64,000 nucleotides of DNA from CAVVJA01 sp963801715 (lineage in GTDB: Bacteria > Actinomycetota > Actinomycetes > Mycobacteriales > Jatrophihabitantaceae): NCBI GenBank assembly GCA_963801715.1, contig CAWDGB010000022.1:1-64000 (forward strand), given 5' to 3'. The translations under genes were made by a program, and so were the position numbers. The notes below the pieces were generated by a model, which saw only the letters and a list, made by a program, of their open reading frames with translations, was not told where the DNA came from and ran no database searches. Below are positions 35,247-44,203 of this stretch, in pieces; the first letter of the stretch is position 1; the number at the start of each line of letters is the position of its first letter.

Positions 35247-36002
35247 TCAGACCACTGCCGCCATGACTTCGTCACTGACGTCGAAATTGGCGTAGACGTT
35301 CTGCACGTCGTCGCAGTCCTCGAGCGCATCCACCAGGCGAAACACCTTGCGAGCTGCCTCTTCGTCGAGCGGCACCTGGACGGTGGGCAGGAACGACACT
35401 TCCGCCGACTCATAGTCGATTCCAGCGCCTTGCAGCGCGGTACGGACCGGCAGCAGGTCGGTGGCCTCGCTGATCACCTCGAAGGACTCGCCGAGTTCGT
35501 TGACCTCTTCCGCGCCCGCGTCCAGGACGGCCATTAGCACGTCGTCCTCGGCCGGGCCGGTGCCGTTGTGCGGGACGATGATCACGCCCTTGCGGTTGAA
35601 CAGGTAGGCCACCGAGCCGGGATCGGCCATTGAGCCCCCGTTTCGGGTCATTGTCGTGCGGACTTCGCTGGCGGCTCGGTTGCGGTTGTCGGTGAGGCAC
35701 TCGATCAGCACGGCGACCCCGCCCGGCGCGTAACCCTCGTAGGTGATCGTCTGCCAGTCCGCGCCGCCGGCCTCGGCCCCCGACCCACGCTTGATCGCCC
35801 GCTCGATGTTGTCGATCGGCACCGAGCTCTTGCGGGCCTTCTGGATAGCGTCGAACAGCGTGGGGTTGCCGTCCGGGTCACCGCCGCCAGTGCGGGCCGC
35901 CACCTCGATGTTCTTGATCAACTTGGCGAACAACTTCCCCCGTTTGGCGTCGACAGCCGCCTTCTTGTGCTTCGTCGTCGCCCATTTCGAGTGGCCGCTC
36001 AC
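35247..36002 (-). CDS. yebC: YebC/PmpR family regulatory protein
   Basis: Protein of 251 aa starting (GTG) MSGHSKWATTKHKKAAVDAKRGKLFAKL, the YebC signature, with NRNRAASEVRTTMTRNGGSMADPGSVAYLFNRKG in the middle. Family members have been described as DNA-binding regulators and, more recently, as factors that relieve ribosome stalling on proline motifs. Its location near ruvCAB and pdxT is conserved. It diverges from the P-ATPase across a 183-bp gap. Confidence 0.95.
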   Translation of the reverse strand: MSGHSKWATTKHKKAAVDAKRGKLFAKLIKNIEVAARTGGGDPDGNPTLFDAIQKARKSSVPIDNIERAIKRGSGAEAGGADWQTITYEGYAPGGVAVLIECLTDNRNRAASEVRTTMTRNGGSMADPGSVAYLFNRKGVIIVPHNGTGPAEDDVLMAVLDAGAEEVNELGESFEVISEATDLLPVRTALQGAGIDYESAEVSFLPTVQVPLDEEAARKVFRLVDALEDCDDVQNVYANFDVSDEVMAAVV

Positions 36003-36081
36003 AGTATTGCCCGGCTCTTCGCGCGAGAGCGCCTCGCGTCTTCGGCGCTGCGATGCTCACTCATTTTCGTCTCATGATCTC

Positions 36082-36094
36082 GTTAGTTACTAAC
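36082..36094. promoter_or_regulatory. palindrome GTTAGT-T-ACTAAC, possible operator
   Basis: Perfect 6-bp arms around one central base lie about 80 bp before yebC and 90 bp before the P-ATPase. The palindrome is AT-rich in a GC-rich gap, as expected for a dimeric repressor site. No regulator gene is adjacent, so its owner is unknown. Confidence 0.4.
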
Positions 36095-36185
36095 CACCGT
36101 CCGACCTGTCACTCTACTTAGCAGGGGCTCGACGGCCGTACTCCGCTCGGGCCCTGCGAGGTCGAAAGAGGGGACGGCAGCTCGC

Positions 36186-38630
36186 ATGACAACCGACGCC
36201 GCTGCCGCGCGGGTTCCGACGTCGCCTGCCTTCCGAACGCCCCCCGCCGGGCTGACGGCGGCGCAGGTCGCCGAACGGGTCGCGGCCGGGCGCACGAATG
36301 CGGTCGAGGTGCGCACCAGCCGCACGGTGGGCGAGATCGTCCGGGCCAACGTGTTCACCCCCTTCAACGGACTACTGACCGCGCTTTTCGTGTGCATTCT
36401 GCTGACCGGGCGCTGGCAGAACGGCCTGTTCGGCCTAGTCATCGTCGCGAATTCGGCCATCGGCATCTTCCAGGAGGTTCGGGCGAAACGGACTCTCGAC
36501 CGGCTGGCCGTCCTCAACGCTCCGCGCGCTCGCGTCGTGCGGGACGGCTCGATAACCGAGGTCGAGGTCGGGGACGTGGTCGCCGACGACCTGCTGGAGC
36601 TGCGGTCGGGCGATCAGGTGCTCGCCGACGGTGTCGTGCACGAGTCGGACGGGTTGGAGATCGACGAGTCGCTGCTGACCGGCGAGTCCGATCCCGTCGC
36701 GAAGGAGGCCGACGATGACGTGCGGTCCGGATCGATCGTCGTGGCCGGCCAAGGCCGGTTCCAGGCCACGGCCGTCGGAGCCGAGGCCTACGCCACGAAG
36801 CTCGCCGCGGAGGCACGGCGGTTCCAGCTCGCTCACTCCGAACTCCAGGCCGGGACCAATACCCTGCTGCGCTGGATCTCGCTCATCATGCTCGTCGTCG
36901 GACCGTTCCTGCTGTGGAGCCAGTTCCGGAGCACGGACAACGAGACCTGGCAGGACGCCGTCACCGGCACGGTCGCGGCCCTCGTCGGCATGGTGCCCGA
37001 AGGCTTGGTGCTGCTGACGAGTCTCGCGTTCATGGTCGCGACGATGACACTGGCCCGTCGACAGACCCTGGTACAGGAATTGCCCGCCGTCGAGGGCCTA
37101 GCTCGCGTCGATGTGGTCTGCCTGGACAAGACGGGGACGCTGACCCACGGCGACATCGTGTACGACCACGTGCGGCTCCTCGGCAATGCCGACGCGGAGG
37201 ACGTCCGCCAGGCGCTCGCGTTATCCGCAGCGGGGCCGGACGCGAACGCCACCTCCATGGCGTTGCAAGACGAGTTCGCCAACCCAGCGTGGCGACGGAC
37301 CGGCGGTATCCCCTTCTCATCCGGCCGAAAGTGGTCCGCGATCGGCGTGGACGGGCACGGTACCTGGGTATTGGGCGGTCCGGAGGTCGTGTTGCCCCAA
37401 CCCACCGATGGCGTCGGCCGCGACGCCCGAACCACGGCTGACGACCTCGCCGCCCAGGGCCGGCGTGTGCTGCTCCTCGCCGGCTCACCAACGGCACTGC
37501 ATGACGACGGTGACGACGAGAGTGGCGGCCCGGCCGAGCTACCTCCGCACCTGTATCCCGCGGCGCTCGTCGTGCTCACCGAGCGAGTGCGCGATGACGC
37601 TGCGGACACGATGCGGTACTTCACCGAGCAGGGCGTGGCGTTGAAGGTGATCTCCGGCGACAACCCCCGCACAGTCGGCGCGGTGGCCGCACATGTGGGT
37701 GTCCCGGGAGTGACCTCGGCCGCCGACGCCGTCGACGCGCGTCAGCTCCCGACTGAGGTCGATGCCCTTGCCGGCGTCCTCGCGGAGCACAGCGTGTTCG
37801 GTCGCGTGACCCCCCAGCAGAAGCGACGCGTCGTCGGCGCGCTGCAGAGCACCGGCCACGTTGTCGCGATGACCGGGGACGGGGTCAACGATGCGCTCGC
37901 CTTGAAGGATGCCGACATCGGCGTTGCCATGGGCAACGGCTCACCTGCCACCCGCGCTGTCGCGCAACTCGTATTGCTCGACAGCAAGTTCTCACATCTG
38001 CCCGATGTCGTTGCCGAAGGACGGCGCGTCATCGCCAACATCGAGCGCGCGGCGAACCTGTTCCTGGTGAAGAACGTCTACTCGCTCGTCCTCGCGTTGA
38101 TCGCGGGCATCACGTTGGCTGCGTATCCGCTGGCGCCGATCCAGCTCACCCTGATCTCCACGGTCACCATCGGCATCCCCGGCTTTGTGCTCGCGCTCGG
38201 TCCGAACAAGCGACGTTACGTTCCCGGCTTTCTTCGGCGAGTGCTTCGCTTCGCGATTCCGACCGGAATCGTGACCGGCGGGGCCGCCTACCTGGGCTAC
38301 TGGCTCACCCGCGTCCTCGACCCCACGGCCGGCGTCGCCGGTGGCCGGACGACGGCGACGATCACCGTGCTCATCGTGTCACTGTGGGTGCTCGTCGTGC
38401 TCGCCCGTCCGCTCGCCGGCTGGAAGCTTCTCCTGGTGGCAAGCATGGCTGGCATCGTGGCCGTGATCATTGCCGTACCCGCGCTGGCCACCGACATCTT
38501 CCTGCTCTATCCGACGCCCCTCCGGCTCGGTATCGCAGCCGCGCTCGGCGCCGGCGGCGCCATCATGGTTGAGCTGTCGTACCGGGCGGTCGACCTCGCT
38601 GTGAAGGTCAGCCACTCCCATCGTTCGTGA
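36186..38630 (+). CDS. cation-translocating P-type ATPase (CtpE-like)
   Basis: Membrane pump of 814 aa. The actuator loop has LLTGESDPV, the phosphorylation site is CLDKTGTLTHGD (Asp near residue 313), and the hinge is VAMTGDGVNDALALKDADIG. About eight to ten membrane helices are predicted, with VGMVPEGLVLLTSLAFMVA before the P-domain. There is no N-terminal metal-binding CXXC domain, so heavy-metal export is unlikely. The overall text resembles mycobacterial CtpE, a calcium-uptake ATPase; the ion here is inferred only. Its last 23 bases overlap the convergent pdxT. Confidence 0.92.
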   Translation: MTTDAAAARVPTSPAFRTPPAGLTAAQVAERVAAGRTNAVEVRTSRTVGEIVRANVFTPFNGLLTALFVCILLTGRWQNGLFGLVIVANSAIGIFQEVRAKRTLDRLAVLNAPRARVVRDGSITEVEVGDVVADDLLELRSGDQVLADGVVHESDGLEIDESLLTGESDPVAKEADDDVRSGSIVVAGQGRFQATAVGAEAYATKLAAEARRFQLAHSELQAGTNTLLRWISLIMLVVGPFLLWSQFRSTDNETWQDAVTGTVAALVGMVPEGLVLLTSLAFMVATMTLARRQTLVQELPAVEGLARVDVVCLDKTGTLTHGDIVYDHVRLLGNADAEDVRQALALSAAGPDANATSMALQDEFANPAWRRTGGIPFSSGRKWSAIGVDGHGTWVLGGPEVVLPQPTDGVGRDARTTADDLAAQGRRVLLLAGSPTALHDDGDDESGGPAELPPHLYPAALVVLTERVRDDAADTMRYFTEQGVALKVISGDNPRTVGAVAAHVGVPGVTSAADAVDARQLPTEVDALAGVLAEHSVFGRVTPQQKRRVVGALQSTGHVVAMTGDGVNDALALKDADIGVAMGNGSPATRAVAQLVLLDSKFSHLPDVVAEGRRVIANIERAANLFLVKNVYSLVLALIAGITLAAYPLAPIQLTLISTVTIGIPGFVLALGPNKRRYVPGFLRRVLRFAIPTGIVTGGAAYLGYWLTRVLDPTAGVAGGRTTATITVLIVSLWVLVVLARPLAGWKLLLVASMAGIVAVIIAVPALATDIFLLYPTPLRLGIAAALGAGGAIMVELSYRAVDLAVKVSHSHRS

Positions 38631-39240
38631 GCATGCGCAGGAACAGCGCGTGCAGGCGAGTATCGCCGGTCATCTCGGGATGGAAGGACGTGGCGAGCAG
38701 CCGACCTTGCCTAACGGCGACCGCGTGACCCGCGCCGCGTCCAGTCCCGAGGGTCGCCAGCACCGTCGCCCCTGGCCCGACGGAGTGGACCCACGGCGCT
38801 CGGATAAAGATTGCGTGGAACGGACCCCCCGGGATACCGGCGATGTCGACGTCCTCCTCGAAGGAGTCGACCTGCCGGCCGAACGCGTTGCGGCGAACCG
38901 TGATGTCGACGCCGCCGAGCGTTTCGGTCAGCCCGGACCCCACGGGTCCGCCATCGAGCCGGTCGGCGAGCAGGATCATGCCGGCGCAGGAACCGAAGGC
39001 CGGCAGGCCGGTGGCAAGGTGCGCCCGAAGGGGCTCGAGCAGCCCGAACTCGCGAGCCAACTTGATCATCGTGGTCGACTCGCCACCAGGCAGCACGATG
39101 CCGTCGATGGCGTCCAGTTCTGTCGCCCGGCGGATCGGGCGGGCGTCTGCGCCGACTGACCGCAGCGCGGCGAGATGCTCACGCACGTCGCCCTGGAGAG
39201 CGAGAACGCCGATTCGCGTGGCGGCGACTGGCGGGCTCAG
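38608..39240 (-). CDS. pdxT: glutaminase subunit of pyridoxal 5'-phosphate synthase (PdxT), apparent CTG start
   Basis: Class I glutamine amidotransferase (210 aa) that feeds ammonia to PdxS. The N-terminal block IGVLALQGDVREHLAAL, the oxyanion region LPGGESTTM, nucleophile Cys in FGSCAGMILLA and catalytic His-Glu in ATSFHPEMTGD are all present. The protein should begin MSPPVAATRIGVLAL, but the codon there is CTG (39240), overlapping the previous stop as CTGA. The nearest standard starts are about 20 codons upstream, inside the methyltransferase, and add unrelated residues. So either CTG is used or the base is wrong. Confidence 0.92.
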   Translation of the reverse strand: MSPPVAATRIGVLALQGDVREHLAALRSVGADARPIRRATELDAIDGIVLPGGESTTMIKLAREFGLLEPLRAHLATGLPAFGSCAGMILLADRLDGGPVGSGLTETLGGVDITVRRNAFGRQVDSFEEDVDIAGIPGGPFHAIFIRAPWVHSVGPGATVLATLGTGRGAGHAVAVRQGRLLATSFHPEMTGDTRLHALFLRMLTNDGSG

Positions 39241-40205
39241 GGGACGAAGTTCCAGTAAGGGCCGCGACGCTCGAAACGCATTCCGCAGGCAACACACGTG
39301 GCCACGTCCGTCGCCCAGCGGAGCGAACCGGCGCACGACGGGCATCGCATCCGCCGGGCCAGCTGGGCTAGGTAGCCATCGATCCCGTGCGGTGCCTCGA
39401 CCAGTGCGGCCGGCTGTGGTACCCGGCGGGTGGCGATCACGAACTGGTTAGGGCCCCACCATCCGCGGCCGGTGCGCTGCACGGCCCGCTCCAGACCCCG
39501 CATCGGCGGGGTCAGCAGCCTGACCGCCGACGGGGGAATGTGCTGATCCCACCGCCGGAAATTGTTGACGCTCGCGGCGACGGTGGTGTCGAACCCGGAA
39601 CGACTCATCGTCGAGCGGACGGTGTCGAGCTGGAAGGTCCAGAACTTCTCCTCCGTCTGGCCGACCTGGATGGGCTCGCGGCCGGCGATCTCCGTCCGCT
39701 TGGTCTTCGACGTGGCGGCGCGCGCGCGAGCGAGCAGGTGATGCTTGATCGGCACGTCGAACAAAGCGCGGCGGCGGACGGTGCGCAACATCTCGTCGAC
39801 GGCTCGCTCGATGTCGGCCAGGTGGTGGAGGACGCGAACGGTCATGGACGCGTCGAATGCGGAGTCCACGAACGGCAGCGCCGAAAGGTCGGACCGCACG
39901 AGATGCAGGCGACCGGCCGCGACATCTTCCGCGTAGAGCTCACCGGCGCGCTCCAAGTTCGTCACCGAGTAGTCGATGAGCACCGCGTGCGCAACCCAAT
40001 CTCGGTAGTGCACGGCGTTGCGACCGAATCCGCCACCGAAGTCGGCGAACCACTCGCTGGGACCGAGGTCACGCATGAGCCGGGTGAGCACCACCGTCTC
40101 AGCCCACTGCTCGTAGTCCCGACCGGTCCAGAAGGTCTGGTAGTCGTAATCGTTGCTGTCGTAGTCGGCAACCGTGTCGTGCGGACTCGTCGGGCGAACC
40201 GACAT
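39237..40205 (-). CDS. SAM-dependent methyltransferase with C-terminal zinc ribbon
   Basis: Protein of 322 aa. A class I methyltransferase domain is shown by the glycine motif FADFGGGFGRNAVHYRDW and the later RLHLVRSDLSALPFVDSAFDASMTVRVLHHL. At the end is a CPSC-X13-CVAC zinc ribbon. The substrate is unknown. It sits inside the pdxS-pdxT operon, overlapping pdxT by 4 bp, which is not the usual pdx arrangement. It may modify a small molecule or a cell-wall lipid from the neighbouring pim genes, but nothing in the sequence decides this. Confidence 0.82.
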   Translation of the reverse strand: MSVRPTSPHDTVADYDSNDYDYQTFWTGRDYEQWAETVVLTRLMRDLGPSEWFADFGGGFGRNAVHYRDWVAHAVLIDYSVTNLERAGELYAEDVAAGRLHLVRSDLSALPFVDSAFDASMTVRVLHHLADIERAVDEMLRTVRRRALFDVPIKHHLLARARAATSKTKRTEIAGREPIQVGQTEEKFWTFQLDTVRSTMSRSGFDTTVAASVNNFRRWDQHIPPSAVRLLTPPMRGLERAVQRTGRGWWGPNQFVIATRRVPQPAALVEAPHGIDGYLAQLARRMRCPSCAGSLRWATDVATCVACGMRFERRGPYWNFVP

Positions 40206-40286
40206 GCGCTCGCGTCCTCGCTTCTCTATCGGAGCTGCCGGTCCGGTCGACCGGCTGCAGCTCCGTACCCCGGTTAGACCTCGGGC

Positions 40287-41207
40287 CTACCAGCCGCGCT
40301 CGGCCAGCCGGTGCGGCGCCGCGATCTCCTCGACGTTGATGCCAACCATCGCCTCGCCGAGGCCACGGGACACCTTAGCGAGCACGTCCGGATCGTCATA
40401 GAAGGTCGTCGCCTTGACGATGGCCTCCGCCCGGCGCGCGGGGTTGCCGGACTTGAAGATGCCCGACCCGACGAACACGCCCTCCGCGCCGAGCTGCATC
40501 ATCATCGCCGCGTCCGCTGGGGTGGCGATGCCTCCGGCCGTGAACAGCACGACCGGTAGCTTGCCGGCCCGAGCCACCTCGGCGACGAGATCGTACGGTG
40601 CCTGCAACTGCTTGGCGGCGACGAACAGCTCGTCCTCCGGCAGTGCCGTCAGCCGCCGGATCTCGCTGCGGATCTGGCGCATATGCGTGACCGCGTTGGA
40701 GACGTCTCCGGTCCCAGCCTCGCCTTTGGACCGGATCATCGCCGCGCCCTCGGTGACCCGCCGCAGCGCTTCTCCGAGGTTGGTCGCGCCGCAGACGAAA
40801 GGCACGGTGAACGTCCACTTGTCGATGTGGTTGGCGTAGTCCGCCGGCGTGAGCACTTCGGACTCGTCCACATAGTCGACGCCGAGTGCCTGCAGCACCT
40901 GCGCCTCGACGAAGTGGCCGATGCGCGCCTTGGCCATGACCGGGATGGAGACGGCGGAGATGATGCCGTCGATCATGTCCGGATCACTCATCCGGGAGAC
41001 GCCGCCTTGTGCGCGGATGTCGGCCGGAACCCGTTCGAGCGCCATGACCGCGACCGCGCCCGCGTCCTCGGCGATCTTGGCTTGCTCCGGAGTGACGACG
41101 TCCATGATGACGCCGCCCTTGAGCATCTCCGCCATCCCACGCTTGACGCGTGCGGTTCCGACGAGGTGGGTGCCGGCGGCCCGCTCGGTGTGATCCTGCT
41201 CTGACAT
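40287..41207 (-). CDS. pdxS: pyridoxal 5'-phosphate synthase lyase subunit PdxS
   Basis: TIM-barrel enzyme (306 aa) that builds PLP from ribose 5-phosphate, glyceraldehyde 3-phosphate and ammonia. It shows KRGMAEMLKGGVIMDVVTPEQA, the catalytic-lysine segments VPVMAKARIGHFVEAQ-type and RSKGEAGTGDVSNAVTHMRQI, and the phosphate loop VFVGSGIFKSGNP. The ATG at 41207 with GGGAG just upstream was chosen; a longer frame has no family support. PLP made here is the cofactor of trpB in this window. Confidence 0.97.
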   Translation of the reverse strand: MSEQDHTERAAGTHLVGTARVKRGMAEMLKGGVIMDVVTPEQAKIAEDAGAVAVMALERVPADIRAQGGVSRMSDPDMIDGIISAVSIPVMAKARIGHFVEAQVLQALGVDYVDESEVLTPADYANHIDKWTFTVPFVCGATNLGEALRRVTEGAAMIRSKGEAGTGDVSNAVTHMRQIRSEIRRLTALPEDELFVAAKQLQAPYDLVAEVARAGKLPVVLFTAGGIATPADAAMMMQLGAEGVFVGSGIFKSGNPARRAEAIVKATTFYDDPDVLAKVSRGLGEAMVGINVEEIAAPHRLAERGW

Positions 41208-41281
41208 GACTCCCAGTTTACGGACGTTCCAGCGTCGTTCGGGCCATCCGTTGCCACCTCGATGGCCTGGCCGAGGGGCCG

Positions 41282-42406
41282 TCAGCGCACTGACAGGGGT
41301 GTGCCCTTCGCCACCAGCAAGATCCACGTCCCACCGGGTTTGAGAGAGATTGGCGTGCCCTGCGGGGTCCGTAGCGCGGTACCAGATGCGGTCCTGGGCC
41401 GCGACCACGTCCCGACGATCTCGCGCCCGTCGCGGAACACCACGACCGGCCCGCGTCCGACGCTGTGTGTGTACTTCGACACGTTGCCGACCACATCAAC
41501 GTCGCCGGGATTCACAGTGACGTCGCAGTACTGGATGACGACGTTCGGGGTAGAGACTGCCGCCCCGTCGGCGGCCGTCTGCCGCGACCCGTCGATGACC
41601 CGCACGTAGCGCTTGGCGGCCGGGTCGTAGTCGAAACCGACGAGCGCGGTGTCGGCCCCTCCGATGGTCGTCCGAAACGTTCGACCGCTGCGCGTCTTTG
41701 CGCTGCTCGGGACGGTCGCCGACCACGTGAATCCAATGCTCTTCGCCTTCCCGGCCGTCCGGAACGCCGCGGCGAGCACCGCCGTGTTCAACGTCAAGTT
41801 GTACGGAACGCTGCGCCCGAAATCTCGCGCGAAACCCGGACCGCCCTCATACACCCCGTGAATGATCGAGTGGCTGACCGCCTGCAGCGAGTCGCCGGCG
41901 CCGCCGGACGCGGAGATCACGATCGGGCCATATTGCGTGAGCAACTCTGGATCACTCGCGCGCACACTGCGTATCGGCTCCACCACCGGACGTTTCGACG
42001 CGAAGATCGCGAGGAGCCGAGTCAGCCCGGCCTCCGCCTGCTCGACGTACACGATGTCTGCCTGGTCGACCCCACGTTGCGGGCGCCCGTTGAACGTGTC
42101 GTCGATCTTCACAGCGACGACCGCGCCACCTGGCGGCGCCCCGACACCGGTGAACGGGTTGGTGGGCCGGACCGGCTTGGGTTTGGGCTTGGGCTTCGGT
42201 TTGGGCTTCGGTCTGGGCTTCGGCGTCTCGCTCGCGGGCGGCGCAGGCGTGGGCGTGGGCGAGGCTGCGGCAGCGACGGGCCGCGACGGGTTCTGCGTAG
42301 CGGCGACACCGATGCCCACTCCAGCAGCGACGACGACGGCCGCAGTGACCCCGGCGATGACCTTCTGCTTCGTGCTCAGAGCGCGTACGCGATTGAGCAC
42401 GATCAC
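41282..42406 (-). CDS. DUF3048 domain-containing membrane-anchored protein
   Basis: Protein of 374 aa with an N-terminal membrane helix (about 17-37), a Pro/Ala/Lys-rich stalk with about eight KP or RP dipeptides (near 60-80, coded by a short tandem repeat), then the DUF3048 domain (AVVAVKIDDTFNGRPQRGVDQADIVYVEQAEAGLTRLLAIF and the VIQYCDVTVNPGDVD region). It should be anchored and extracytoplasmic, with the stalk crossing the wall. Function is unknown. The DNA repeat coding the stalk may vary in length. The ATG overlap with the upstream LemA-like gene indicates coupling. Confidence 0.88.
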   Translation of the reverse strand: MIVLNRVRALSTKQKVIAGVTAAVVVAAGVGIGVAATQNPSRPVAAAASPTPTPAPPASETPKPRPKPKPKPKPKPKPVRPTNPFTGVGAPPGGAVVAVKIDDTFNGRPQRGVDQADIVYVEQAEAGLTRLLAIFASKRPVVEPIRSVRASDPELLTQYGPIVISASGGAGDSLQAVSHSIIHGVYEGGPGFARDFGRSVPYNLTLNTAVLAAAFRTAGKAKSIGFTWSATVPSSAKTRSGRTFRTTIGGADTALVGFDYDPAAKRYVRVIDGSRQTAADGAAVSTPNVVIQYCDVTVNPGDVDVVGNVSKYTHSVGRGPVVVFRDGREIVGTWSRPRTASGTALRTPQGTPISLKPGGTWILLVAKGTPLSVR

Positions 42407-42966
42407 GATGTTGCCTCCTCCTGCGGCGCAGCGGATCGCAGCGGTGGCACTCGATCCGGAAACGCCAGCGTCTCGTCGATGTCGAAGTAGCGCGGCATCT
42501 CACGATGCCCTGCGAGGTGAAGAATCCGCGGCATCCGGCGGCCTCGGAGGTGTCGCGTGTCGCGAACGGCGTCGTTGTAGAAGCGGCGGGCGATATTTAC
42601 CCGCACGCATGCCTCGTGCAGCTCACCGGCCTCCGGGTCCCGGGTGTCCGGATGCCGCTCGGCCAGGTCCGCGATGGCATGCCCGACTTCGTTTTCGGCC
42701 GCCTCTCGGTCGAAGCCGACCGTGGCCAACGCGACGGTCGCAACCTGGTCGTACCGATGGGCCTCGGTGCGTTGGAGCGACGCCGCACCCACCTCGACGA
42801 CATGCTGCAGCGCCGCGGCGCGGCGCACGAGCTGTGCATCCAGGGCCGCCTGGGCGGCATCCACCCGCGCGTGCAACCGGTCCAACCGGGTCAACGTGAA
42901 GATCACCCAGGCAGTGAGCAGCACCGTCAGGACGACAGCACCGATCAGCCACCCGACCGACAACAT
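42403..42966 (-). CDS. LemA-like single-pass membrane protein
   Basis: Protein of 187 aa with one N-terminal membrane helix (LIGAVVLTVLLTAWVIFTL) and a helical domain. LDAQLVRRAAALQHVVEVG and VNIARRFYNDAVRDTRHLR match the LemA pattern of coiled helices with the ARRFYNDAVRD signature, and the PRYFDIDE end also fits. LemA proteins have unclear function at the membrane. It lies between pimA (112 bp away) and DUF3048 on the same strand. Confidence 0.75.
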   Translation of the reverse strand: MLSVGWLIGAVVLTVLLTAWVIFTLTRLDRLHARVDAAQAALDAQLVRRAAALQHVVEVGAASLQRTEAHRYDQVATVALATVGFDREAAENEVGHAIADLAERHPDTRDPEAGELHEACVRVNIARRFYNDAVRDTRHLRGRRMPRILHLAGHREMPRYFDIDETLAFPDRVPPLRSAAPQEEATS

Positions 42967-43078
42967 GGGCAGTCAGCGTAGGTGGGATCGTGAAGGGATA
43001 CGCAACGGGGCTGCGGCCGCTAACCGTTCGTGATTGTGAACCCAAAGTTCTGTAGCGGCATTACCTCATTGATCCACG

Positions 43079-44203
43079 TCAGTTGACGGCGCCGGCAATC
43101 GCCAGGTCGTACACGCGCACCACTTGGGCGACGATCACCGACCAATCGAAGGGAGCGACTGCTTCGGCGCCCGCCGCGGCGAGCCGTGAACGGAGCGCCG
43201 GGTCGTCGAGCATGCCGGCCAGCGAGACCGCCAGCGCCTCGGCGTCGCCGGTCGGGAACAGCTGGCCCGCCGATCCCTCGCCGAGCACGCGCCGAAATGC
43301 CTCGAGATCACTCGCGACGACGGGGGCCCCGGCGGCCATCGCCTCGAGCAGGATGATCCCAAAGCTCTCTTGCCCCGTGTTGGGGGCGCAATACACGTCG
43401 ACGGTGCGCAGCAGGCTCGCCTTTATCGGTTCGCTGACCTGACCAAGCACAGTCACTCGACCGCGGACGGTAGCCGGCAGTGCTTGCCGGAATCCCTCGG
43501 CGTCACCCCGCCCGGCGACCAGGAGCTGGAGATTCGGCCGGCGTGGCGCGAGCTGTTCCAGAGCGGCGATCAAAACCTGCATTCCCTTGCGCGGCTCGTC
43601 GTAGCGGCCGATGAAGCCGACGGTCTGGCCGTACGCTGCGAACTCGTCAAGTGGCTCGGCCGAGCGGAATCGGTCGATCGAGATTCCGTTGGGAATCACG
43701 ACGGCATCGGCACCCAGATGTTCGACGATGACCTTGCGCGCGGCGGTCGAGACGGCGATCCGCCCCGAGAGCTTCTCGAAAAATGGTTGCAGCATCGTGT
43801 CGAACATGGCGAGCACGCGTGAGCGCGTGGTGGCCATGTGAAACGTGGCGACGAGCGGGCCGTCGTGGATCATGCAGGTTAGCAACGACAGGCTCGCCGC
43901 CGCCGGCTCGTGGACATGGACGACGTCGAACTTGCCGTCGCGCAACCAGTGACGCACACGCGCGGCGGACACGAGCCCGAACTGCACCCGGGCCACCGAT
44001 CCGTTGTAGGGAACGGGGACGGTCTTGCCGGCGAGGACGACATGGTTGGGTAGATCAGGTGTGTCCTCGTCCCCCGGGGCCAGAACGGACACCTGGTGTC
44101 CGAGCCCGATGAGGGTCTCGGCGAGGTCGCGGACGTGCGCTTGCACCCCTCCGGGGATGTTCCACGAGTACGGGCAGACGATGCCGATCCGCAACTCAGC
44201 CAC
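43079..44203 (-). CDS. pimA: phosphatidyl-myo-inositol mannosyltransferase PimA
   Basis: GT4 glycosyltransferase, 374 aa, that adds the first mannose from GDP-mannose to phosphatidylinositol at the inner face of the membrane. It shows RIGIVCPYSWNIPGGVQAHVRDLAETL at the start, VVHVHEPAAASLSLL, and the donor-binding APNTGQESFGIILLEAMAAG near residue 285. The GTG at 44203 overlaps the acyltransferase stop by 8 bp. Order pgsA-acyltransferase-pimA matches mycobacteria and Streptomyces and marks the PIM pathway. Confidence 0.94.
   Translation of the reverse strand: MAELRIGIVCPYSWNIPGGVQAHVRDLAETLIGLGHQVSVLAPGDEDTPDLPNHVVLAGKTVPVPYNGSVARVQFGLVSAARVRHWLRDGKFDVVHVHEPAAASLSLLTCMIHDGPLVATFHMATTRSRVLAMFDTMLQPFFEKLSGRIAVSTAARKVIVEHLGADAVVIPNGISIDRFRSAEPLDEFAAYGQTVGFIGRYDEPRKGMQVLIAALEQLAPRRPNLQLLVAGRGDAEGFRQALPATVRGRVTVLGQVSEPIKASLLRTVDVYCAPNTGQESFGIILLEAMAAGAPVVASDLEAFRRVLGEGSAGQLFPTGDAEALAVSLAGMLDDPALRSRLAAAGAEAVAPFDWSVIVAQVVRVYDLAIAGAVN

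Noticed and set aside
42170..42230. Six-base tandem repeats resembling a small CRISPR-like array
   Set aside because: They code the Lys-Pro stalk of the DUF3048 protein; there are no spacers.
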